64,000 nt of DNA from Stenotrophomonas sp. WZN-1. Lineage in GTDB: Bacteria > Pseudomonadota > Gammaproteobacteria > Xanthomonadales > Xanthomonadaceae. The stretch is from contig NZ_CP021768.1 in NCBI RefSeq assembly GCF_002192255.1, positions 4,383,501 to 4,447,500 on the forward strand, read 5' to 3'. Position numbers and translations under genes: made by a program. The notes beneath the pieces were generated by a model. The model was given only the letters and a program-made list of their open reading frames with translations. It ran no database searches and was not told the origin of the DNA. Positions 1 to 6,766 of the stretch are shown one piece after another (position 1 is the stretch's first letter; every line of letters begins with the position of its first letter).

Positions 1-1332
1 CGCACACAGCTGTTGCACCAGCGCACGGTCGTAGCAGATCAGGCCGATCTCGGCATTCAGCGCGAACGAGCGGATATCCATGTTGATCGAGCCGAGCACG
101 GCGATGTCCTCGTCCACGCTCATGTGCTTGGCGTGCAGGAACTGCGGCTCGTACAGGGCGATGCGCACGCCGCAGCGCAGCAGCTCGTCGTAGTACGCCT
201 CCTGCGCCCATGAGGTCAGCCGCTGGTTGTTGCTGGCCGAGAGGATCAGCTGCACCTGCACGCCGGACAACGCCGCAATGCGCAGCGCGCTCAGCGTGGC
301 TTCGTCAGGCACGAAGTACGGGGTGACCATCACCAGCCGGCGCCGCGCCAGATGGATCAGCGCCGCCACCGCATCGCGTGCGTTGCTGTAGGGATAGGCC
401 GGGCCGCTGGGCAGCAGCTGGGTGGCGATGTCGTCGCTGCACTCGGGCACATCGGCGATCACGTCCAGGCGCTGGCCGGTCTCCATGTACCAGTCGCTGG
501 CAAATACGGCCTCCAGATGCGCCACCGCCGGGCCGCGCACGCGCGCCACCAGCTCGCGGTTCGGGTGTCCGGGCACGAACTGCGGGCCCGCCAGGTTCTG
601 CGAACCGACGTAGGCCACTTCGTTGTCGATCACCGCGATCTTGCGGTGGTTGCGCAGGTCCATGCGCCCGCTGCGGCGCCAGCGCAGGCCACCGGGCAGC
701 ATCGCACGCACTTCGATGTCGCGTGCTTCCAGGCGCTTGCGATAGGCGCGCAGGCCGCGCTTGGCACCTACCGCGTCGAGCAGCACCCGGCACTGCACGC
801 CACGCGCCGCTGCACGCTGCAGCGCCTCGACCACCGCCTCGCCCACCGCGTCATCGAACATCAGGTAGTACAGCAGGTGCACGCGGTCTTCGGCCTGGTC
901 GATGTCGGCGATCAGCGTGTGCAGCGATTCGTCGTAGTCGGTCAGCAGGTCCACCGCGTTGCCGTGCACCGGCATGAAGTCGCCTTGGCGCTGCACCAAC
1001 GGCACGATCTCGGCGCAGGCGGTGTCCGGCTGCGGGGCCCAGCGCAGGCGATGCTGCAGCGCCTGTTCCTCGCGGATCACCTGCGAGGCCTCGGCCTGGC
1101 GGCGGATACGCTCGCGCGACAGCCACGGGTGGCCGAACAGCAGGTACAGCGGCAGGCCCAGCAGCGGCACGAAGCCGACCAGCAGCAGCCAGCTGCGCGC
1201 CGCCCCCGGCGTGGTGCGGGTGGGGATCCAGCACAGCGCGACCAGCCGGATCAGCCAGTCGATCAGCAGCAGGTACGAACCCAGCAACCACTCGAACAGC
1301 ATCGCGTCGCCCGTCGGGAGGTGATGGGCCAT
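1..1332 (-). CDS. cls: Cardiolipin synthase (phospholipase D superfamily), 3' end cut off by window edge
   Basis: Joins two phosphatidylglycerol molecules to cardiolipin and glycerol at the inner membrane. 444 residues lie in the window and the last part is missing. The N-terminus has two hydrophobic segments (about residues 14-60), as in ClsA-type enzymes. Two HKD motifs (HxKx4D) are visible: the first at H229 within NHRKIAVID, the second at H400 within HAKHMSVD. Each is followed by the usual G-S-x-N stretch (VGSQN, LGSIN). ATG at 1332 is used as start; an in-frame ATG at 1302 is an alternative and neither has a strong ribosome binding site. The gene stands alone; a palindromic repeat separates it from the next gene. 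Family assignment is firm, the exact start is not. Confidence 0.93.
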   Translation of the reverse strand, partial: MAHHLPTGDAMLFEWLLGSYLLLIDWLIRLVALCWIPTRTTPGAARSWLLLVGFVPLLGLPLYLLFGHPWLSRERIRRQAEASQVIREEQALQHRLRWAPQPDTACAEIVPLVQRQGDFMPVHGNAVDLLTDYDESLHTLIADIDQAEDRVHLLYYLMFDDAVGEAVVEALQRAAARGVQCRVLLDAVGAKRGLRAYRKRLEARDIEVRAMLPGGLRWRRSGRMDLRNHRKIAVIDNEVAYVGSQNLAGPQFVPGHPNRELVARVRGPAVAHLEAVFASDWYMETGQRLDVIADVPECSDDIATQLLPSGPAYPYSNARDAVAALIHLARRRLVMVTPYFVPDEATLSALRIAALSGVQVQLILSASNNQRLTSWAQEAYYDELLRCGVRIALYEPQFLHAKHMSVDEDIAVLGSINMDIRSFALNAEIGLICYDRALVQQLCA

Positions 1333-1349
1333 TCTGCCCAGCGGCCCTT

Positions 1350-1419
1350 GTAGAGTCGAGCCGCGCTCGACGGCCTTTCGGTCCGACGGCAGAGCAGCCG
1401 AGCGTAGGCTCGGCTCTAC
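1350..1419. repeat. SMAG (GTAG) palindrome dimer
   Basis: Two stem-loops face each other. One opens with GTAG at 1350 followed by a GAGTCGAGC/GCTCGAC hairpin; the other reads CCGAGCGTAGGCTCGG and ends with CTAC at 1416-1419. Facing GTAG palindromes are the standard dimer form of S. maltophilia SMAG elements. It lies between two minus-strand genes. Confidence 0.8.
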
Positions 1420-1427
1420 AGGACGGC

Positions 1428-1676
1428 TCAATGCCGCACCAGCGCCTCGCACAGCTGCCGCACCGATTCGGCGTGACGGCGGCCGTTGAGCGCCATGCAG
1501 GCAATGGCCTGTGCGGCCCGCTCCAGCTGCGCCTCCGGCAGCGGCGACGGCGCACCGTTGGCCAGTGCCAGATGGTGGTCGCACAGCAGCAGCGCCATGC
1601 CCTCGATGCCTTGCAGCATGCGCTGCAGGCGCAGCCAGCCCAGTTCCAGGTCCTGCCGGTGTGATGGGGTGTTCAT
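1428..1676 (-). CDS. Small protein of unknown function (82 aa)
   Basis: Not recognised. The ATG at 1676 is preceded by a near-perfect ribosome binding site (AAGGAGGT, correct spacing), which fixes this start over a longer frame reaching 1751. The product is soluble-looking, without signal peptide or membrane segment, mildly acidic, and probably mostly helical (LELGWLRLQRMLQGIEGMALLL, then QLERAAQAIACMAL). It has a DHH triplet near residue 39 and two cysteines in the second half. Transcription should cross the large structured leader at 1745-1870, so this gene may be controlled through its 5' untranslated region. No function is proposed. Confidence 0.7.
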   Translation of the reverse strand: MNTPSHRQDLELGWLRLQRMLQGIEGMALLLCDHHLALANGAPSPLPEAQLERAAQAIACMALNGRRHAESVRQLCEALVRH

Positions 1677-1744
1677 GCAACCTCCTTCAACGGATCTGGC
1701 CACCGTGAAGGTGGCGGACGATGCGTGGTTGCAATACCGGGAAG

Positions 1745-1870
1745 CAATCAATCAGCAAACGAACCGGCGGGCGCAAGGCCCCCTCGCACCGTCCGCCATA
1801 GAGGCGGATAGGTCACCAACCGTCGCCGGAGGGATCTCCGGCGACGGCGGGCGAGTCTACTGATTGATTG
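1745..1870 (-). ncRNA. Candidate structured RNA / leader element upstream of the 82-aa gene
   Basis: On the minus strand about 126 nt fold into a nested structure. An outer 11-bp stem pairs CAATCAATCAG (1870-1860) with CTGATTGATTG (1755-1745). Inside it CTCGC (1855-1851) pairs with GCGAG (1787-1783). That encloses a 12-bp GC hairpin with a 4-nt loop (1847-1820) and a TCCGCC/GGCGGA hairpin (1808-1792), giving a three-way junction. The element ends about 60 nt before the ribosome binding site of the 82-aa gene. The pairing is read directly from sequence; that it works as RNA is inference. It does not match a riboswitch class I recognise. The opposite strand could fold similarly. Confidence 0.4.
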
Positions 1871-1922
1871 ACTTCACGGGATTGCAAGCCCGACCGCTGC
1901 AACCGCAGCGGCTCGCCATCAT
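1857..1922 (-). CDS. Possible leader peptide (21 aa, three cysteines)
   Basis: A short frame beginning ATG ATG encodes a peptide with the core RCGCSGRAC and stops with TAG at 1859-1857, just inside the outer stem of the structured element. That position would suit a leader peptide whose translation affects folding. There is no clear ribosome binding site, and a frame this short can arise by chance, so this is only a candidate. Confidence 0.15.
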   Translation of the reverse strand: MMASRCGCSGRACNPVKSINQ

Positions 1923-2128
1923 GGGCACGGTCACGCCCGTCGTTCCAATCGATTTGAACCGCGCGGAGCACCGGAACCGGTAGGAAGAATCATTTATCGC
2001 ATTCGGCCCTTCACACCAGGCAGGGCGCCATTGGCGACAGCCTGCGCGGGGACTGCCCCAGTGCCGACCAACGGTCGGCACCCACCACGGCAATGCAGGA
2101 AGTACCCACTACCTGGATGCCAGACATG
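1923..2128. other. Intergenic stretch without a supported gene
   Basis: Contains a GTGCCGACC/GGTCGGCAC palindrome at 2061-2081. A 78-codon minus-strand frame runs through the stretch but has no ribosome binding site and crosses the palindrome, so it is not called. Nothing else is supportable. Confidence 0.5.
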
Positions 2129-2157
2129 AAAAAACCCGCCACAAGGGCGGGTTTTTT
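2129..2157. terminator. Bidirectional rho-independent terminator after rpmG
   Basis: A perfect stem AAAAAACCCGCC / GGCGGGTTTTTT with a short loop and T-runs on both strands, 26 bp beyond the rpmG stop codon. It would end rpmB-rpmG transcripts coming from the right. Confidence 0.85.
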
Positions 2158-2182
2158 CGCGGGGACCAGCAATCCTTGCGGA

Positions 2183-2347
2183 TTACTTGATCTTGCCTTC
2201 CTTGTACAGGACGTGCTTGCGCACGACCGGATCGTACTTCAGGAATTCCATCTTCCCCGGGGTGTTCTTCTTGTTCTTGTCGGTCGTGTAGAAGTGGCCG
2301 GTACCGGCCGAGGAAATCATACGGACCTTATCGCGCTTGCCTGCCAT
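2183..2347 (-). CDS. rpmG: 50S ribosomal protein L33
   Basis: Small basic protein of the large ribosomal subunit near the E site. The 54-residue product (starting [10 protein letters not shown], ending YKEGKIK) has the usual bacterial L33 length and the conserved [22 protein letters not shown] core. It is the Cys-less (C-minus) form, without zinc-binding CxxC pairs. It lies 13 bp after rpmB in the standard rpmB-rpmG operon and is followed by a strong terminator. Confidence 0.97.
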   Translation of the reverse strand: MAGKRDKVRMISSAGTGHFYTTDKNKKNTPGKMEFLKYDPVVRKHVLYKEGKIK

Positions 2348-2360
2348 GATGCTTTACTCC

Positions 2361-2597
2361 TCAGACCTTTTCGCCGCGCGCACGCAGCTCAGCCAGAACG
2401 GAATCAATGCCGTTCTTGTCGATGGTGCGCAGTGCATGCGCGGAAACACGAAGCTTGACCCAGCGGTTCTCGCTGGCCACCCAGAAACGGCGCTCGTGCA
2501 GATTCGGCAGGAAACGACGACGGGTCTTGTTGTTGGCGTGCGAGACGTTGTTACCCGTCTGCACTCGCTTGCCGGAAACCTGGCATACGCGGGACAT
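2361..2597 (-). CDS. rpmB: 50S ribosomal protein L28
   Basis: Large-subunit ribosomal protein. The 78-residue product begins [27 protein letters not shown], the signature N-terminus of proteobacterial L28, and continues [14 protein letters not shown]. Length equals the family norm. It is the first gene of the rpmB-rpmG operon, whose promoter must lie in 2598-2700 on the minus strand; I could not assign it confidently. Confidence 0.98.
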   Translation of the reverse strand: MSRVCQVSGKRVQTGNNVSHANNKTRRRFLPNLHERRFWVASENRWVKLRVSAHALRTIDKNGIDSVLAELRARGEKV

Positions 2598-2875
2598 TGC
2601 GCACCTCGATAGTAGTAGTTGTCAGCCCGTAGCCCGGGAGACGGCGGCCTCGATGGTTGCCCACCACACGTCAAGAGAATCAAAGGGTTACGCTGGCGTT
2701 GGGCGGCCGGGGACGTGCTCCCGGGGGCGCCGCCCGGTAGAAAACCGGACACAGCGAGCCGCGCATTATGCACGGGTTCAAGCACTTGCGCAAGTTACCC
2801 ACAGGCTGGGGCTGAACCAGCAGGGCCGGGCGCCCGCCAACCGGCATACTGGTCCAGATCACTGCGGAGCTTTCC

Positions 2876-4090
2876 ATGCGGCTGCTGGCCCTGACCTACG
2901 GAACCGAAGGCGATACGCGTCCGCTGGCCATGCTCTGCCATGGGCTGACCGGCGCAGGCCACGAGGTGACACTGCTGGCCGATGGCGGCACCTTGGGCAG
3001 CGCGCAGGCGCTGGATGTGCCCCACGCGGCCCTTGAGGGTGACATCCATGACGAAGTGGTCGCCTTGGTGTCGCGTGGCAACGGTGTTGCCGCCGCCAGT
3101 ACCGGTCTGGCACGGATGGCGCTGCAGCATGTCAGCGGCTGGATGCGCCAGGCCGATGCCGCAGCCGAAGGCTGCGATGCGATTCTGACCGGTGGGCTGG
3201 CGGCCTTTGTCGGCCTGAGCGTGGGCGAGCGCCGGGGTCTGCCGGTAATCGGCACCGGCATGATTCCGCTGACACCGACGCGAGCCTTCCGCTCTCCGTT
3301 CCTGCCACCTGGACGCTCGCCGGGCTGGTTGAACCGGGCCAGCTACGGTCTGGTCAACGGCCTGATCTGGCGCCAGTTCCGCCGGCCGATCAACGCAGCA
3401 CGCCAGCAGTTGGGGCAATCGCCGCGCCGCGCGCTATGGTCCGGCCTGCCGATGCTCTATGGCATCTCGCCGCAACTGCTGCCGCCACCGGCGGACTGGC
3501 CGGTCGACCACATCGCCTGTGGTCAATGGCGGCTTCCTGACGCGCCTTGGACGCCCTTCGCCGATCTGCGGGCCTTCCTCGATGCCGGCCCGCCGCCGGT
3601 GTACCTGGGCTTTGGCAGCATGACCGGGTTTGATCGCGAGCGCGTGCTGCCGGCCCTGCTGCACGCGCTGGCACCGCGCCGGGTGCTCCTGTTTCCAGGG
3701 TGGGCCGGTCTGCCGACGGGTGCGCTGCCAGCAAATGTATTCGTGCTCGGCCCGACGCCACACGAAGCACTGTTCCCGCATTGCGTACTCGCCATCCACC
3801 ATGGTGGCAGCGGCACTACGCATTCGGCCTGCCGCGCCGGCATTCCCTCGCTGGTGATGCCGTTCGCCGCGGATCAGTTCTTCTGGGCCGATCGCCTGCA
3901 TCGATTGGGCGTGGCACCGGCACCGTTGTCACCGAAACGACTGGATGCAGCAACGCTGGCAGCAGCCATCACCTTCGCTGAAACCGAAGCAACACGCGCA
4001 CGCGCGGCGGCTCTGGGCGTAGCGATGAGCGATGAGGACGGGGTGGCATGTGGCGTGGCAATGATCGAGCGCTGGTTGCGGCCGATGTAA
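2876..4090 (+). CDS. UGT/GT1-type glycosyltransferase (GT-B fold)
   Basis: Probably transfers a sugar from an NDP-sugar to a lipid or small acceptor. The 404-residue protein has an N-terminal Rossmann start (MRLLALTYGTEGDTRPLAMLCHGLTGAGHEVTLLAD) and the C-terminal donor-binding signature HHGGSGTTHSACRAGIPSLV followed by PFAADQFFWADRL, typical of the sterol-glucosyltransferase/macrolide-glycosyltransferase group. No signal peptide. A GGAG ribosome binding site precedes the ATG. It stands alone, so the acceptor cannot be inferred from neighbours. Flavonoid, sterol or glycolipid transfer are all possible. Confidence 0.88.
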   Translation: MRLLALTYGTEGDTRPLAMLCHGLTGAGHEVTLLADGGTLGSAQALDVPHAALEGDIHDEVVALVSRGNGVAAASTGLARMALQHVSGWMRQADAAAEGCDAILTGGLAAFVGLSVGERRGLPVIGTGMIPLTPTRAFRSPFLPPGRSPGWLNRASYGLVNGLIWRQFRRPINAARQQLGQSPRRALWSGLPMLYGISPQLLPPPADWPVDHIACGQWRLPDAPWTPFADLRAFLDAGPPPVYLGFGSMTGFDRERVLPALLHALAPRRVLLFPGWAGLPTGALPANVFVLGPTPHEALFPHCVLAIHHGGSGTTHSACRAGIPSLVMPFAADQFFWADRLHRLGVAPAPLSPKRLDAATLAAAITFAETEATRARAAALGVAMSDEDGVACGVAMIERWLRPM

Positions 4091-4103
4091 CGGCGGCCAG
4101 GCC

Positions 4104-4613
4104 TCAACGCAGGTGCGGAATCACCTGGGCCAGCAGATGGGCATCCTTCAACGCGCCGTGCAGACCCCGGTTGCCGGGGATGCGCAGGCGCTGCAGGACA
4201 TCATCCAGCTTGTTGCCCTGGCCGGGCCAGCGCCCGCGCGCCAGCTTCAGGCTGCAGGTGATGCGGCAGTGCTGGGCCAGCGTGCCGGGGATGCCAGCCA
4301 GGCGCAGCTCGTTGTCCAGGAAACCCACGTCGAAGGTGGCGTTATGCGCGACCATCTCGCTGCCGCGCAGGAAGTCGAGCAGTTCGGCGGCCTTGCTGGA
4401 AAACAGTGGCTTGCCCACCAGCATCGCATCGCTGATGCCGTGCACGCGCTGCGCGCCCCAGTCGACCCTGCGCTGCGGCTGCAGGTAGGTGTGGAACTGG
4501 CGGCCGCTGAGCTGGCCATCGATCAGTTCGACGGCACCGATCTCGATCACCCGGTGCCCCAGGCGGTGGGAGATGCCGGTGGTTTCGGTGTCCAGTGCGA
4601 CGATGCGATTCAT
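4104..4613 (-). CDS. DnaQ-like 3'-5' exonuclease (DEDDh family), short form
   Basis: A 169-residue exonuclease domain with all catalytic motifs: ExoI DTETTG (D8, E10), ExoII HNATFDVGFLDNE, and ExoIII HGALKDAHLLAQV with the DEDDh histidine. Sequence is close to the DNA polymerase III epsilon subunit, including KLDDVLQRLRIPGNRGLHGALKDAH. It stops right after the exonuclease fold, while E. coli DnaQ is about 243 residues and carries a C-terminal tail that binds the polymerase subunit. It may therefore be an accessory proofreading or repair nuclease; I cannot exclude that it is the only epsilon of this organism. It is convergent with the upstream glycosyltransferase gene, 13 bp apart. Confidence 0.85.
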   Translation of the reverse strand: MNRIVALDTETTGISHRLGHRVIEIGAVELIDGQLSGRQFHTYLQPQRRVDWGAQRVHGISDAMLVGKPLFSSKAAELLDFLRGSEMVAHNATFDVGFLDNELRLAGIPGTLAQHCRITCSLKLARGRWPGQGNKLDDVLQRLRIPGNRGLHGALKDAHLLAQVIPHLR

Positions 4614-4679
4614 GCGTGGCGATGGTTCCTGTTGCGTGCCGCGATGATTTTCGCATGCCTGCAGCAGGAAGCCCTCCCT

Positions 4680-4765
4680 GTAGCCGAACCCGTGCTCGGC
4701 TCACGCGCGAAGCGCTGGCCTTGAGCGTTGGAGCGAGAAGCAGCCGAGCGTGGGCTCGGCTCTAC
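4680..4765. repeat. SMAG (GTAG) palindrome dimer
   Basis: GTAG at 4680 followed by a CCGA...TCGG hairpin, and an inverted copy CCGAGCGTGGGCTCGG ending CTAC at 4762-4765. Intergenic, between the exonuclease and LysR genes. Confidence 0.8.
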
Positions 4766-4778
4766 AGGTGCGTGTGCA

Positions 4779-5672
4779 TCACCCCAACGCTTCCACCACC
4801 CAATCAATGAACACCCGCAGCCGCTGGCTCATGTGCCGGTTCGGCGGAAACATCACATGCATCGGCATCGGCGGCAGCTGCCAGTCCTGCAGCACCGGCA
4901 GCAGCTCGCCACGCGCCACGTGTGGTTCGGCCATGTAGCTGGGCAACGCGACCACGCCCAGCCCCGCCAACGCCGCGGCCAGATAGGCGTTGCCGTCATC
5001 GAAGCCGACCGTGTAGCGGCCCTGCACCTCAACGCGCTCATCGCCGCGCTGCGCGCTGAACGCCCGGGCCCGGCCACTGCGCGGGCTGAGGAAGCCGACC
5101 ATGTGGTGGTCGGGTCCTTCCAGCGCGCGCGGATCGGCTGGCAGCCCGAAACGCTGCACATAACCCGGACTGGCGTGGAAACCGATCGGCAGCGCAGCCA
5201 ACGGCCGCGCCACCAGTGCCGGGTCGGCCGGGGTGCCGCCGCGGATCACGCAGTCGACGTTGTCGGCGATGACATCAACCTCGCGGTCGCTGACGCCGAT
5301 GTCCAGCTGGATCTCCGGGTAGCGCGCCTGGAAATCCGGCAGCGCCGGCACCAGCCGCAGCCGCGCGTACGGCCCGGGCACATCGACCCGCAGGCGGCCG
5401 CGCGGCTGGCTGGCCGCGTCGCCCAGCCCGCCCTCCACCTCTTCCAGCTCGGCCAGCAGGCGGGCGATGCGCGGGTAATAGGCCGCGCCATCGGCGGTGA
5501 CGCTGACCCGGCGCGTGGTGCGGTTGAGCAGGCGCAGCCGCAGGTGCGCCTCCAGCTGCTGCACCAGTTGGGTGGCCGTGGTGCGGCTGATCTGCAGGGT
5601 CTGCGCGGCGCGGGTGAAGCTGCCGGTTTCCACCACGCGGGCAAAGGCCCGCATCGCCTCGAAACGGTCCAT
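4779..5672 (-). CDS. LysR-family transcriptional regulator
   Basis: 297 residues, the normal LysR length. An N-terminal winged helix-turn-helix (about residues 1-60: FEAMRAFARVVETGSFTRAAQTLQISRTTATQLVQQLEAHLRLRLLNRTTR in pieces) is followed by a periplasmic-binding-protein-like effector domain. The sequence resembles the CrgA/DsdC-like branch common in Xanthomonadaceae. It is divergent from the RidA-family gene, with a textbook ATTG-N11-CAAT box between them, so it probably autoregulates and controls that gene. Start ATG at 5672 places the helix-turn-helix at the usual distance; a longer frame exists upstream but would cover the operator. Effector unknown. Confidence 0.93.
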   Translation of the reverse strand: MDRFEAMRAFARVVETGSFTRAAQTLQISRTTATQLVQQLEAHLRLRLLNRTTRRVSVTADGAAYYPRIARLLAELEEVEGGLGDAASQPRGRLRVDVPGPYARLRLVPALPDFQARYPEIQLDIGVSDREVDVIADNVDCVIRGGTPADPALVARPLAALPIGFHASPGYVQRFGLPADPRALEGPDHHMVGFLSPRSGRARAFSAQRGDERVEVQGRYTVGFDDGNAYLAAALAGLGVVALPSYMAEPHVARGELLPVLQDWQLPPMPMHVMFPPNRHMSQRLRVFIDWVVEALG

Positions 5673-5682
5673 GGTGGGCCAT

Positions 5683-5703
5683 GATTGTTTGGGATCGGCA
5701 ATC
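5683..5703. promoter_or_regulatory. LysR-type operator
   Basis: GATTG-N11-CAATC, a perfect T-N11-A interrupted palindrome, 10 bp upstream of the lysR start and about 80 bp upstream of the divergent RidA-family start. Its form and position are those of a LysR recognition site. Confidence 0.6.
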
Positions 5704-5781
5704 AATCTAGGCCGATCATCGCGGTTTATCCAGACAGCGCTGGCGCGGAGGATGGGCGTTCTCTCCCACGGGATCTTGCCC

Positions 5782-6180
5782 ATGTCACAGCGTGATGTCG
5801 TTTTCCCCGCCGGTCGCCAGGCCCTGTACGAGCGCAACCGTTACTCGCCGGCGATCCGATCCAATGGCTTCCTGTTCGTCTCCGGCCAGGTCGGCAGCCG
5901 CGAGGACGGCTCGCCCGAGCCGGATTTCGAAACCCAGGTGCGCCGCGCCTTCGAGAATCTCAACGCGGTGCTGGCTGCTGCGGGCTGCACCTTCGATGAC
6001 GTGATCGACGTGACCGTGTTCCTGGTCGATCCCGAGAAGAACTTCGAGAAGGCCTGGGCGATCGTGCCCGAGTACTGGGGCGAGGCGCCGCACCCGACCC
6101 TGACCGGCATCGGCGTGACCTGGCTGTACGGGTTCCAGTTCGAGATCAAGGTGATCGCGAAGCTGCCAGCAGACCGGTAG
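5782..6180 (+). CDS. RidA/YjgF-YER057c-UK114 family protein lacking the catalytic arginine
   Basis: 132 residues with the RidA fold markers: SNGFLFVSGQVG, the ENLNAVLAAAGCTFDDVIDVTVFLVD helix-strand block, and the C-terminal strand FEIKVIAKLP. In deaminating RidA proteins the segment before that strand contains P-A-R-S, whose arginine binds the imine substrate; here it reads HPTLTGIG, with leucine at that place. It is thus unlikely to be a canonical 2-iminobutanoate deaminase and better fits the Arg-less Rid subgroups of unknown function. The divergent LysR gene and operator suggest induction by a small molecule. The TAG stop codon lies inside a GTAG palindrome. Confidence 0.88.
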   Translation: MSQRDVVFPAGRQALYERNRYSPAIRSNGFLFVSGQVGSREDGSPEPDFETQVRRAFENLNAVLAAAGCTFDDVIDVTVFLVDPEKNFEKAWAIVPEYWGEAPHPTLTGIGVTWLYGFQFEIKVIAKLPADR

Positions 6181-6247
6181 TGCCGGCCGCTGGCCGGCAA
6201 TGTGCCGGGGGGTTGAAATGCGTGTCGACCAAGGTCGACACCCACCA
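6177..6247. repeat. SMAG palindromes overlapping a stop codon
   Basis: GTAGTGCCGGCCGCTGGCCG begins at 6177, so the stop codon TAG (6178-6180) of the RidA-family gene is part of the element. A second palindrome (GTGTCGACC/GGTCGACAC) follows at about 6229-6243. Confidence 0.75.
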
Positions 6248-6377
6248 GGGCAGAAGATCGGCAGCCACCAAGGCAGATGGCCCCCCAGACCGCCCACCTG
6301 AACGGGAGATTCCGACGAATTCCCGAGGTGGCCATTGATATTGTATCCGGCGAAAACCGCTTGCTAGCCTCCCCTTC

Positions 6378-6710
6378 ATGCGCCGGATTTCCCGCCACCT
6401 TCGCTCGTACCTGCTGATGCTGCTGATGGCGGCATTCGTGGTCGTACCGGTGGCCGACGCGCTGGCCTGCACGGTGGAACCGCACGCCAGCACGGTGCAC
6501 GTGGAGTCCGCACCGGATGCCGATGGCGATGCCGACGGCAAGCACGTCGGTGCCTGTGGCCACAACCACTGCCACCACTCCAATCTGAGCCTGCCGGCCA
6601 GCACCCTCGCCGCCTTCGGTGCGCCGCTGCCGGCGCGCTGGATGAGTGCGGGCGATGCGGCGACCTATGCGGTCGCCCAGGATGAATTGACGCGTCCTCC
6701 CCGGGCGTGA
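6378..6710 (+). CDS. Small exported His/Cys-rich protein, CzcI-like, first gene of metal efflux operon
   Basis: 110 residues. A basic N-terminus plus hydrophobic segment (RRISRHLRSYLLMLLMAAFVVVPVADALA) looks like a signal peptide cleaved after ADALA. The mature part carries a metal-ligand cluster ACGHNHCHH at about residues 59-67 and several more His/Asp residues. It lies 56 bp upstream of czcC in the same direction. The size, exported nature, His cluster and ending in a short Arg/Pro tail recall CzcI of Cupriavidus, which precedes czcCBA and modulates its expression. The match is by character and context rather than close sequence, so periplasmic metal sensor or chaperone is inference. Confidence 0.7.
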   Translation: MRRISRHLRSYLLMLLMAAFVVVPVADALACTVEPHASTVHVESAPDADGDADGKHVGACGHNHCHHSNLSLPASTLAAFGAPLPARWMSAGDAATYAVAQDELTRPPRA

Positions 6711-6766
6711 GTTGAGCGCGTCCCGCGATTGCGGGCTCCCGTTTCACTCACAACCGGAATCCCCCT

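Noticed and set aside
1955..1975. GGTTCAAATC on the minus strand resembling a tRNA T-arm
   Set aside because: The bases around it cannot pair as a T stem, and no acceptor, anticodon or D arm is present.
1857..2093. 78-codon minus-strand frame
   Set aside because: No ribosome binding site and it crosses a palindromic repeat; only its last 21 codons were kept as a low-confidence leader candidate.
4104..4613. Calling this gene dnaQ
   Set aside because: The exonuclease motifs fit, but the C-terminal polymerase-binding region is missing and rnhA, its usual neighbour, is absent; kept as DnaQ-like.
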